Of a stretch of DNA of 11,930 bases, positions 1-6,114 are shown piece after piece. Numbering within the stretch: position 1 is the first letter of the stretch; each line of letters opens with the position of its first letter. The position numbers were made by a program, and so were the translations under genes. The stretch is from the NCBI GenBank assembly GCA_005791855.1, contig SXUH01000023.1, positions 1 through 11,930 of the forward strand, given 5' to 3'. Under the pieces are notes generated by a model that was given only the letters and a program-made list of their open reading frames with translations, was not told the origin of the DNA and searched no databases. The stretch comes from Bdellovibrionales bacterium. Lineage in GTDB: Bacteria > Bdellovibrionota > Bacteriovoracia > Bacteriovoracales > Bacteriovoracaceae.

Positions 1-405
1 CGACTGCGCGGCCTTCGCCGCGGCCACCATGCCGCTGATCGACTGGCCCGAGACCACCACGCGAGGGAGCGAGAGGTTCGGGTGCTTGTGGATGTTCTGG
101 ATGACCCGCTCGCGTGACGACAGGAAGGCGGCGAGGTCGTCTCTGACGACGTCCACCAGTTCGTCGGTGGGCCCCTTGGCCTTGAGGATCTTCCGGATTT
201 CCTTCTGGAGGATCTCCGGGTTGAACTGGGTCACGAGGCCCGGGTTGGTCCGGTAGACTTTCTCAAGTGTGAGCTCGAGCTTAGAGAGAGGTTGGGCGAG
301 GACGGAGGCCGTCGTGAAGAGCACAAGGAAAAGGAGGCGAACCGATCTAACGATAGGAAGGGAGAGATGACCGAGGGCCAACTTGGATGGAGTGATCCGA
401 TTCAT
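1..405 (-). CDS. Exported protein, N-terminal part only (runs off left edge)
   Basis: The reading frame stays open from an ATG at 405 to the window edge, giving the first 135 residues. Residues about 20-38 form a hydrophobic signal-peptide core (VRLLFLVLFTTASVLAQ), with cleavage likely after ALAQ-type residues near 38, after an unusually long N-region of about 19 residues. Residues 40-105 are charged and probably helical. At 115-130 the sequence RVVVSGQSISGMVAAA resembles the first strand and glycine loop of an FAD/NAD Rossmann fold (hydrophobic strand, then G120-x-S122-x-x-G125), but the middle glycine is serine. An exported flavin-dependent oxidoreductase is therefore possible but unproven from this fragment. 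The start has only a weak ribosome-binding site, and no other in-frame ATG precedes the hydrophobic segment. A near-palindrome lies about 100 bases upstream of the start (503-519). Confidence 0.7.
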   Translation of the reverse strand, partial: MNRITPSKLALGHLSLPIVRSVRLLFLVLFTTASVLAQPLSKLELTLEKVYRTNPGLVTQFNPEILQKEIRKILKAKGPTDELVDVVRDDLAAFLSSRERVIQNIHKHPNLSLPRVVVSGQSISGMVAAAKAAQS

Positions 406-502
406 TCTTAGCTGACCGAGGCGGGCAAGTTAAAAAAGTCCCTCAGCGGTCTAGAAGACGGATCGGCGTTTCATAAGAAATCTTTATCCCACCGAAGATG
501 AG

Positions 503-519
503 TGTCGAAAGTTTTGACA
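503..519. promoter_or_regulatory. 17-bp near-palindrome, candidate operator
   Basis: TGTCGAAAGTTTTGACA is an inverted repeat of the form TGTC-n-AAA-n-TTT-n-GACA with only one non-complementary pair besides the centre. It sits in the 133-base gap between the stop of the thioredoxin/propeller gene and the start of the partial exported gene. On the minus strand it overlaps a TCGACA that could serve as a -35 element for the partial gene, although no good -10 follows. The size and symmetry fit a dimeric repressor site, but the binding protein is unknown. Chance occurrence is possible. Confidence 0.35.
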
Positions 520-538
520 GCGCCAAGAACCCTTCCCG

Positions 539-2182
539 TCACTTAAGTGCGAACTGGTAGTAGACGTGCTTCCTCCGGGTCCCGTCCGCATTCATGCTAC
601 AGACGAAGAGCATCGTCCGGTCGTCGATGATCCGCAGGCTGTAGACGGAGGCGCACTCCGGTGTGGTCGAGGGAAACTTGATCAGCGTGTCCTGTGAGAT
701 GTCGTAGAGGTAGTGGGCCGTCCAGTCCCGAGTCGTCACGGTGAACTGATTCGAGTTATAGGGATGCCAGGCGATCTTCGAGCCGTAGAAGGGCAGAGCG
801 GCGACCAGGTCACAGGGTTTGTCGAGGTCCTCCGGGAGGCGGTAGATGTTCATGTGCGTGTTGCTGTCACTCTGGGAGTTCAGATACCTGCCATCCCGAG
901 AGAGGATGGGCCCGGAGCCGAAGGTGTTCGCGCAGACCTTGTCGTGGGAGCCGAGCTCGGTGACCTGGAACTCGTCTCCGGCGGCGGTGATCCGGTAGCG
1001 GTCTATCCGCATGGAATCTTCTCTGGTGAGGACCCGGAGGTCGTACTCGGCCTGTGCCTCGGTCTTTGTCCAGCCGACCGATGAGTACCACCAAGTTCCG
1101 AGCCTGCTCACGGTGTGGAACGGAGACGGGGAGCTCGGGTTCTCGAGAGTCGCCTTCAGCGAATAGAACTTCAGCTGGGTGCTTAGATTAGCATTCTCCT
1201 TGGAGACGAAGAACCGACCATCCGGTGACGGGTACGGATCGCCCCCGAGGATCGCAGTCGGAGACTGCTTTCCGGTCAGCTGGTCGATGAGATGGACCTG
1301 CCACTGGGTGATGTAGCTGTAGTCGAGGACGTAGTTGTGAAAGGGAGTGACCTGGAAGAAGGCCGAGTTCCCGAAGCCCGGCTCGAGGGGATATTCCCGG
1401 AGCTTGGTGAGTTCGAGGTCCGTGAGGATTCGCATCTTTTCGAGCTGCGAGAGAGCCCGCCGGGCCCGGAGGATTGCTTCGCCGACGGTCTGGTAGGCGA
1501 TTCGTCTTTTTAGTTCTTGGTTGATGATCCACTTCCACTCACCGTTTGACCGGCGCCCGACGTGCGCCAGGGAGGTTAGCTTGCCACCCTGGTAGACCAG
1601 GAGCGCTGGGTAGTGCCGGGTGGCACCGAGGAGGAGGAGCTCCTGGGAGGTCACCTTCGGATCGCCGTCAGTGTTGGCCGTGGCCGTGGGGTCCACGAGG
1701 AAGGTCACTGGAAGGTTCAATCCCGTCGCCACCTTCTGGATCTCGGCCTTGCCTTCGACAGAAAGGGGAAGGGAGGGACTCCAGAGGTAGATCAGGCCCT
1801 GGGTGCTCTTCGCAAGCAGGTCCTGAAGATCCTGATCGTCGAAGCCATCGGGACGGGGAGAGGGGGAGGATGGGGACTTGCGCTGGTCCACCAGGCAGCC
1901 CTCCTCGAAGAACCAAGTTTCGGAGAACGAGTCGTTCTCTCTTACTAACTTGTACTTCTCCGCGCTTCGGAACTTCGTGAGGAAAATTCTCTCATTCCCT
2001 TCCCGGCCTTCGAAGTAGACGGTCTTGAAGTCCTGGCTCTCCGGTGGCATGCGGACCAACCCGACCTTCGTCCCCAGATCGATGAGATCCTTCGCCACAT
2101 CCTCCACCGTCCCCGGGCAGGCCCCGAAAGCAGTCTTGGAGTGGAGTGAGAGGATTACCAGGAGCGAAAGGACGAGCTGCAT
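539..2182 (-). CDS. Exported protein: cysteine-less thioredoxin-like domain plus putative beta-propeller
   Basis: 547 residues starting at an ATG preceded by AAAGG at a spacing of about 7. A signal peptide covers residues 1-20 (cleavage near AFG|AC). Residues 22-100 form an N-terminal region with C22 and C96, followed by a Ser/Pro linker at 103-111. Residues 117-225 look like a thioredoxin fold: a strand and Trp (LIYLWSP, 130-136), a helix, then HYPALLVYQGGKL (190-202), which matches the cis-proline strand and beta-hairpin of thioredoxins. The CxxC position reads S-L-P-L, so no thiol redox activity is expected. Residues about 270-547 carry SPDGRFF (319-325), LSRDGRYL (428-435) and WHP (472-474), which resemble TolB/PD40-type propeller blades. 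The function is unknown; a periplasmic binding or scaffold role is inferred. A candidate promoter lies at 2212-2240. Confidence 0.8.
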   Translation of the reverse strand: MQLVLSLLVILSLHSKTAFGACPGTVEDVAKDLIDLGTKVGLVRMPPESQDFKTVYFEGREGNERIFLTKFRSAEKYKLVRENDSFSETWFFEEGCLVDQRKSPSSPSPRPDGFDDQDLQDLLAKSTQGLIYLWSPSLPLSVEGKAEIQKVATGLNLPVTFLVDPTATANTDGDPKVTSQELLLLGATRHYPALLVYQGGKLTSLAHVGRRSNGEWKWIINQELKRRIAYQTVGEAILRARRALSQLEKMRILTDLELTKLREYPLEPGFGNSAFFQVTPFHNYVLDYSYITQWQVHLIDQLTGKQSPTAILGGDPYPSPDGRFFVSKENANLSTQLKFYSLKATLENPSSPSPFHTVSRLGTWWYSSVGWTKTEAQAEYDLRVLTREDSMRIDRYRITAAGDEFQVTELGSHDKVCANTFGSGPILSRDGRYLNSQSDSNTHMNIYRLPEDLDKPCDLVAALPFYGSKIAWHPYNSNQFTVTTRDWTAHYLYDISQDTLIKFPSTTPECASVYSLRIIDDRTMLFVCSMNADGTRRKHVYYQFALK

Positions 2183-2211
2183 GCATGAGCCTTTGAATGT
2201 GAGGATAATAA

Positions 2212-2240
2212 GGGATACAGTTGGGTCGGTTTGTAGTCAA
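2212..2240 (-). promoter_or_regulatory. Candidate sigma-70 promoter for the thioredoxin/propeller gene
   Basis: On the minus strand TTGACT (2235-2240, five of six consensus bases) is followed after exactly 17 bases by TATCCC (2212-2217, three of six). An A/T-rich tract directly upstream of the -35 resembles an UP element. Transcription would begin about 25 bases before the start codon at 2182. The -10 is poor, so confidence is limited. Confidence 0.35.
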
Positions 2241-2350
2241 AATAAAAAAATTAACGCCGAGCTCAAGCAGAAAAATTCATGATCTCTAAAGTCGTGTCTT
2301 AACCAATCGTTTCGTAAAATTTTCGGACGTCCAAAAATCCTGGAGGTCCG

Positions 2351-2866
2351 ATGAGATTTCTACTACTGAGCTTTCTACTCCCCGTAACTGCGATGGCCAT
2401 GGGAGGCTCGAAGCAAGGCCCGGCCCACGCGAAGCTTGAGGCCCCGACGATGAAAGACCTCAAGGCCTCTGTCCAGATGCAGGAAACCGACAAAGGGATA
2501 AAGGTCACCGCGGATGTCTCTGGCCTCAAGCCTGGTGCCGTCCACGGCTTCCACGTCCATGAGAAAGGTGAGTGCAAGGGCCCTGACTTCAAATCCGCTG
2601 GGCCGCACTTCAACCCAGGGAACCACTCCCACAGCGGACCGGCCGCCCAGTCCAAGCACCTCGGTGACCTGGGCAACCTGGTGGCCAATGACAAGGGGAT
2701 CGCGAAGACCGAAGTCCTCATTCCGAAGGCGAAGGAGCACGGGCTGGAGAGCTTCATCGGCAAGGCCGTGATCATCCATGCGAAGGCCGACGATCTCACC
2801 ACCCAGCCCGCGGGGGACTCGGGGGATCGGATCGCCTGTGGCCTGATCAGGGCCGGAAGTATCTGA
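2351..2866 (+). CDS. sodC: Periplasmic Cu/Zn superoxide dismutase
   Basis: 171 residues; converts superoxide to oxygen and hydrogen peroxide in the periplasm. The signal peptide is short (residues 1-16, ending AMA). All expected metal ligands are visible: copper ligands H68 and H70 (GFHVHE), bridging H86 (GPHFNP), zinc ligands H94, H103 and D106 (KHLGDLGN), and copper ligand H143 (IIHA). The structural disulfide pair C75/C163 and the active-site arginine R160 (DRIACG) are present, so the enzyme should be active. The length is normal for bacterial SodC. GGAGG at 2342-2346 sets the start. It is transcribed divergently from the gene at 539-2182, with a 168-base A/T-rich gap between them containing a possible TAAAAT -10 at 2315-2320. 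The next plus-strand gene follows after 96 bases with its own ribosome-binding site. Confidence 0.95.
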   Translation: MRFLLLSFLLPVTAMAMGGSKQGPAHAKLEAPTMKDLKASVQMQETDKGIKVTADVSGLKPGAVHGFHVHEKGECKGPDFKSAGPHFNPGNHSHSGPAAQSKHLGDLGNLVANDKGIAKTEVLIPKAKEHGLESFIGKAVIIHAKADDLTTQPAGDSGDRIACGLIRAGSI

Positions 2867-2921
2867 TCTCCGGTGCTGTAGAGGACTTATGCAAGATAAT
2901 AGTTACAGGTGCCCTAGGTCG

Positions 2922-2959
2922 GATCGGCGGAAAGGACTAAGATCCGCGGAAAGGACCAT
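2922..2959 (+). repeat. Tandem 19-base repeat duplicating the ribosome-binding site
   Basis: Two adjacent 19-base units, 2922-2940 and 2941-2959, share GATCsGCGGAAAGGAC and agree at 16 of 19 positions. Each contains GGAAAGGA, a Shine-Dalgarno-like core. The second copy lies seven bases before the ATG at 2963 and is the functional site; the first is too far upstream to start this gene directly. This looks like a small tandem duplication. Confidence 0.7.
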
Positions 2960-2962
2960 TCT

Positions 2963-3562
2963 ATGCACCTGCTCAAGCTCGCCCTCGTCATCGCCATGGT
3001 AACCCTCAAGGCCCACGCCTCTACCTGCAGCGACCCGACCTGGGTGGCGGAGCCGGAGATGTCGGACGGGAAGTTCAAGGGAGAGCTCACGGGGGTCTGC
3101 CGGATCGCGGTTGAGACGGCCCCGGACCTCCGTCGGCTCGTGGAGTACTTCGAAGCAGAGATCGAGAAGAGTGTCGTCACGACCTTCGAGAGCCGGGTTC
3201 CCGATACCGAACTCCTCCCCGGCGGAAGACGTTGGGATCTCCTCATCAAAGTCAAGGAAGGGAAGATCCGGAACAACTTCCAGCTCGCCTCGGATGGGAA
3301 AGACCTCCTGATCTACCAGACCCGCTCGAAGGAAATTAAGTTCGGAGGCCTCGCCGGCTACCTCAAGAAGCTGAACGTGAAGGTCGTCGTCCGGAGAGTT
3401 TCCGATCGAGAGGTGACGCTGAAGCTCAACAGCCTCACCTGGATCGACAAGCCGCTCGTCGCACCGAGCGGGACCTTCTACAACATCGCGATCAAGAACT
3501 CTCTCAAGCAGTTCACCCAGGAGCTCGAGAGTGTGACGGAAAAGATAAAGAACAACCTCTAG
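2963..3562 (+). CDS. Exported protein of unknown function
   Basis: 199 residues starting with a signal peptide (MHLLKLALVIAMVTLKAHAS), cleaved near AHA|S. Mature C22 and C46 are the only cysteines and could form a disulfide. The predicted pattern is a helix at about 54-70, then alternating strands from 88 to 165, then a long amphipathic C-terminal helix (about 171-198, ending IKNNL). That order recalls an SRPBCC/START-like helix-grip fold, but I see no diagnostic motif and give this only as a possibility. It lies downstream of sodC in the same direction, with a 96-base gap and a duplicated ribosome-binding region immediately before it. No terminator hairpin with a U-run follows the stop. Confidence 0.8.
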   Translation: MHLLKLALVIAMVTLKAHASTCSDPTWVAEPEMSDGKFKGELTGVCRIAVETAPDLRRLVEYFEAEIEKSVVTTFESRVPDTELLPGGRRWDLLIKVKEGKIRNNFQLASDGKDLLIYQTRSKEIKFGGLAGYLKKLNVKVVVRRVSDREVTLKLNSLTWIDKPLVAPSGTFYNIAIKNSLKQFTQELESVTEKIKNNL

Positions 3563-3631
3563 TTGGACATCGGCCAGACGGCCCGCGGTTTAAGATAAAT
3601 TAGTCCCCACGCGTTTGCGCAACCCCTCCCG

Positions 3632-3665
3632 GTTGGTTATGTTGGTTAGAGTAACCACCTAACAA
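3632..3665 (+). promoter_or_regulatory. Clustered GTTGGTTA elements with a short hairpin, candidate operator or leader
   Basis: GTTGGTTA occurs twice with one base between copies (3632-3639 and 3641-3648). The second copy forms a perfect 6-bp inverted repeat, TGGTTA-gag-TAACCA (3643-3657), and the reverse-strand motif continues as CCTAAC. The cluster ends about 12 bases before the lipocalin start codon at 3677. It could be a protein-binding site or a small hairpin in the leader, close enough to affect access to the GAGGG ribosome-binding site (3669-3673). Confidence 0.4.
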
Positions 3666-3676
3666 GCTGAGGGCAC

Positions 3677-4252
3677 ATGAAACACCTCCTCTCCCTGGTT
3701 CTACTCTTCTTCTCCGTCGGCCTCTGGGCGCAGACGCCGCCGGTGCAGACGGTGGACTACGTCGACCTCGATCGCTACCTCGGGACCTGGTACGAGGTCG
3801 CGAGCATCCCCCAGTCCTTCCAGAAGAAGTGCGTGAAGAACTCCCAGGCGGTCTACTCCCGGGTCACCGACACCCGGATCAAGGTGGTGAATTCCTGTAG
3901 GACGAAGTCCGGGAAGACCGACGTCGCCACGGGCCGGGCGAAGGTCGTGGACAGGGACACCAACGCTAAGCTCAGGGTCACCTTCGTCAAGCTCCTCTAC
4001 TGGGTCTTCGCCTTCGGCGGAAACTACTGGGTCATCGATCTGGCGCCGGACTACTCCTACGCGGTGGTGGGTGATCCAAAAAGAGAGTACGCGTGGATCC
4101 TCAGTCGATCCCGAGGAATCTCACCGGAGTCTCTGGCGACGGCGGTGGAGAGCCTCAAGGCCAATGGGTACGACACGTGCAAACTCCTGACCACGGTCCA
4201 GGACGGAGGGTTCCAGCAGAGGAAGCCGGTCTGCGAGGTTGCGAAAGAGTAA
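3677..4252 (+). CDS. blc: Bacterial lipocalin (Blc-like)
   Basis: 191 residues. Lipocalins form an eight-stranded barrel that binds fatty acids, lysophospholipids or other hydrophobic molecules; bacterial Blc proteins are linked to membrane maintenance. The signature GTWYEVA lies at 36-42 in the expected place (DLDRYLGTWYE), and the second conserved block YAWILSRSRGIS is at 138-149, matching Blc family members. The signal peptide (1-19, ending WAQ) lacks a lipobox cysteine, so unlike E. coli Blc the protein should be soluble in the periplasm or secreted rather than a lipoprotein. Four cysteines (C52, C74, C168, C186) allow disulfides. The C-terminus extends about 20 residues past the last barrel region. 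The ribosome-binding site GAGGG is only three bases from the ATG. The small membrane peptide gene follows 43 bases later. Confidence 0.93.
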   Translation: MKHLLSLVLLFFSVGLWAQTPPVQTVDYVDLDRYLGTWYEVASIPQSFQKKCVKNSQAVYSRVTDTRIKVVNSCRTKSGKTDVATGRAKVVDRDTNAKLRVTFVKLLYWVFAFGGNYWVIDLAPDYSYAVVGDPKREYAWILSRSRGISPESLATAVESLKANGYDTCKLLTTVQDGGFQQRKPVCEVAKE

Positions 4253-4295
4253 ATCCTAGTTCCATTGACGTTTGGCGCTAGGGTAGGATGGGTGG

Positions 4296-4553
4296 ATGAA
4301 AATCTTTCTCACCATCCTCTTTGGGTTTTTCCTGGGCGCGACCCTGACTGCCCTCTTCTCGCCATCCGTGGTTTCCTGGTACTTCGACCCTCCGACCAGC
4401 ATCGGTGTTTCCTGTAAGGAAGCGGTCGTCTGGGGGATCAACGCCTACCAGAAGATGGTCATGGTCGGAGGATTCATCGGCCTCCTCGGCGGGATCGCCT
4501 TGGCCGTCCTCATCGGTCGCAGGAAACCCGTGACACCTCTTCCTCCGCGCTGA
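4296..4553 (+). CDS. Small membrane protein with two transmembrane helices
   Basis: 85 residues, no recognised family. Two hydrophobic helices are clear: residues 1-28 (MKIFLTILFGFFLGATLTAL) and about 53-73 (MVMVGGFIGLLGGIALAVLIG), each rich in glycine. The second is followed by positive residues (RRK), consistent with a cytoplasmic C-terminus; the first is an uncleaved anchor or signal-like segment. The loop at 29-52 contains one cysteine (C40). AGGA at 4285-4288 is well spaced from the ATG at 4296; an alternative ATG at 4288 stops after three codons. The next gene begins 26 bases after the stop, so the two are probably co-transcribed. The hydrophobic pattern and good ribosome-binding site support a real gene. 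Confidence 0.72.
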   Translation: MKIFLTILFGFFLGATLTALFSPSVVSWYFDPPTSIGVSCKEAVVWGINAYQKMVMVGGFIGLLGGIALAVLIGRRKPVTPLPPR

Positions 4554-4579
4554 GCCCGTGAACCAATGGAGTCCGACGA

Positions 4580-5200
4580 ATGAAAGCAAAAATCTTTAGC
4601 GGCGACGAGGGCCTCGTAGAGGCCGTCAACGCCTGGGTCGAGGAGACGTCCGCTCGCTACGAAGCAAGGACCCTATTCCTTCCCACGGGGTCGACTCCGA
4701 TTCCTCTCTACCAGGCTTGGGAGAGTTCGCCGCCGGGGAGCCTTCGCGGACTGCGGCTGTGCCAGCTCGACGAAGTCATCACCGGTCCGCAGACCGGAGT
4801 CTTCAAGCGCTTCTTCAAAGAGCAGCTACCTTCCTACGCATCTCAGTTCATGGACTTCGAGGAAGTGAACGAAGCGCCCGACCTCGTCATCCTAGGGATC
4901 GGACTCAACGGCCACGTGGCCTTCCACGAGCCCGGGTACCCGGCGGATCTCTTCAGAGGCGAGGTCGTGGTCGCAGACGAAGACTGCGATGCCATGGAGA
5001 TGCCCCGGGGAACCAGGGCCGACACCTTCGGAACGGGGAGCTTCCGGAAGGCGAAGGCCATCTTGCTGATCGCCCGGGGAGCGTCGAAGAAGCCCCTCAT
5101 GGAGAGCCTCTTCAACGATCCGAGGGCCGATTTCCCGGCGGCGTACCTCAGAGGTCATCCGGATCTGACCATCCTGATGGACGGGGCAGCGAAACCCTGA
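4580..5200 (+). CDS. Glucosamine-6-phosphate deaminase / 6-phosphogluconolactonase family protein
   Basis: 206 residues, cytoplasmic. Family members act on sugar phosphates: NagB converts glucosamine-6-phosphate to fructose-6-phosphate and ammonia. The phosphate-binding loop LPTGSTPIPLY (34-44), the LDE motif with catalytic D64 (NagB D72), and the block LGIGLNGHVAFHEPG (105-119) with H112 and E117 (NagB H143 and E148) all match. The AFHEPG pattern favours NagB over lactonase, which usually has DGHTASLFP. Two oddities: NagB D141 is asparagine here (N110), and the protein is about 60 residues shorter than E. coli NagB. The C-terminal HPDLTILMD (193-201) is recognisable. Start supported by GGAG at 4568-4571. 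No other amino-sugar genes are nearby, so the substrate is uncertain. It ends 12 bases from a convergent gene. Confidence 0.85.
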   Translation: MKAKIFSGDEGLVEAVNAWVEETSARYEARTLFLPTGSTPIPLYQAWESSPPGSLRGLRLCQLDEVITGPQTGVFKRFFKEQLPSYASQFMDFEEVNEAPDLVILGIGLNGHVAFHEPGYPADLFRGEVVVADEDCDAMEMPRGTRADTFGTGSFRKAKAILLIARGASKKPLMESLFNDPRADFPAAYLRGHPDLTILMDGAAKP

Positions 5201-5212
5201 GGCGCAAAGCCG

Positions 5213-5644
5213 CTACCGAACTCTCTTGCAAACGAGGTTCACCCTCAGCGGGGAATACCGGGGCAACTTGATCAGGGCCTGGCCCGGGCCGAGGATCTTC
5301 TTCGCTCCCGCGTCCGCGACGGCCATCCGGAGTTCGAAGCCGCTCGTCTTGTAGATCGCGATCCGACTCGAATCGAGGTAGGAGGGCGTGGAGACCATGG
5401 GCTGTTCCAGTGGGATCTGGAAGCTCCCGATGGCCCGGGAGCCGGCGTAGCCGTGCTCGACGACGAGTACCCGCTTGACCCAGGCGGTGGGGTTACTCTG
5501 GACGAGCACGCTCAGGCCGTTGTCGGCTTCCCCGGGGGGAGTGACCTTGGTGCAGACCACGTCGCTGGTGAATTCATCCGAGCCGAAGGCCGGAAGGGTC
5601 GGGGTGAGGGCGAGGGCGAAGAGGGCAATCAGTGCAGTTTTCAT
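5213..5644 (-). CDS. Small exported two-cysteine protein
   Basis: 143 residues, family not recognised. The signal peptide covers residues 1-21 (LALTPTLPAFG|SDE). The mature part is about 120 residues, predicted mostly beta-strand, with exactly two cysteines: C31 in DVVCTK and C139 in NLVCKRVR, four residues from the end. These probably form a disulfide joining the first and last strands. AAAGGAG lies six bases before the ATG at 5644, a strong ribosome-binding site. It is transcribed in the same direction as the XRE gene upstream (93-base gap). Two other exported proteins in this window (6939-7466 and 9953-10360) share the early-Cys/last-Cys layout and a similar basic tail. Confidence 0.82.
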   Translation of the reverse strand: MKTALIALFALALTPTLPAFGSDEFTSDVVCTKVTPPGEADNGLSVLVQSNPTAWVKRVLVVEHGYAGSRAIGSFQIPLEQPMVSTPSYLDSSRIAIYKTSGFELRMAVADAGAKKILGPGQALIKLPRYSPLRVNLVCKRVR

Positions 5645-5710
5645 AACGTTCTCCTTTCTGTTTGATTCACGTCAATCTCATAGCTAATTTCTTTCATCTC
5701 CGGCGTGGAA

Positions 5711-5725
5711 ACCCGTATCTCGGGT
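5711..5725 (-). terminator. Weak hairpin after the XRE gene
   Basis: ACCCG-tatct-CGGGT is a perfect 5-bp stem lying 12 bases beyond the XRE stop codon. On the minus strand it is followed by TTCC only, not a real U-run, so it is a poor intrinsic terminator and may be only a pause or mRNA end structure. Confidence 0.25.
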
Positions 5726-5737
5726 GAGAAACTCGAT

Positions 5738-6040
5738 CTACAGGAGCCGGAGGACTTCCGTCCTTATAAGTTTTACCTGATCCTCGAGGCGATCGATCTC
5801 CCGGAGGACCTCCTCCCGAACTCCCCGGTGCCCGGTGAGGAGTTCTTCCAAGGAGACGCCGAAGATGTCTCGGAGTCCCAGGTACGGCTCTCCGCGGATC
5901 GCCCGACCGTTCTCCCACTCCCGGTAGGTGGAAGGAGCGACCCCGAGGGCCTGCGAAACTGCGTCGACGGAAAGTCCCCTACGAGTTCGCAGTCGCCGGA
6001 GGCGGTCGCCGAGGTTTTCAATTTTTTCAGAGTCTCTCAT
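5738..6040 (-). CDS. XRE-family DNA-binding regulator with C-terminal coiled coil
   Basis: 100 residues. Residues 9-65 form a helix-turn-helix of the Cro/C1 type: LGDRLRRLRTRRGLSVDAVSQ, then GVAPSTYREWENGR (33-46) as the turn and recognition helix, then GEPYLGLRDIFGVSLEELLTG closing the five-helix fold. Residues 74-100 (EEVLREIDRLEDQVKLIRTE) show a heptad pattern and probably mediate dimerisation. There is no ligand-binding domain or protease motif, so it is likely a simple dimeric transcription factor with unknown targets. The ATG at 6040 is preceded by GGGAGGA only a few bases away. It lies 74 bases beyond the AraC gene in the same direction and 93 bases before a small exported-protein gene, which makes that gene a candidate target or co-transcribed partner. 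Confidence 0.9.
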   Translation of the reverse strand: MRDSEKIENLGDRLRRLRTRRGLSVDAVSQALGVAPSTYREWENGRAIRGEPYLGLRDIFGVSLEELLTGHRGVREEVLREIDRLEDQVKLIRTEVLRLL

Positions 6041-6114
6041 GGTCCTCCCTCACGTCGTGCTGGGTGAGAGGGAAGCTACCCGACCTGGAGGGATGTTGCT
6101 TTCGGAAAGCCGCC

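Noticed and set aside
2299..2802. Minus-strand open frames opposite sodC
   Set aside because: sodC has every metal ligand; the antisense frames have Trp/Pro/Ser-rich sequence without motifs.
6097..6109. Inverted repeat GCTTTCGGAAAGC after the AraC stop as a terminator
   Set aside because: The loop would be very short and no T-run follows on the minus strand.
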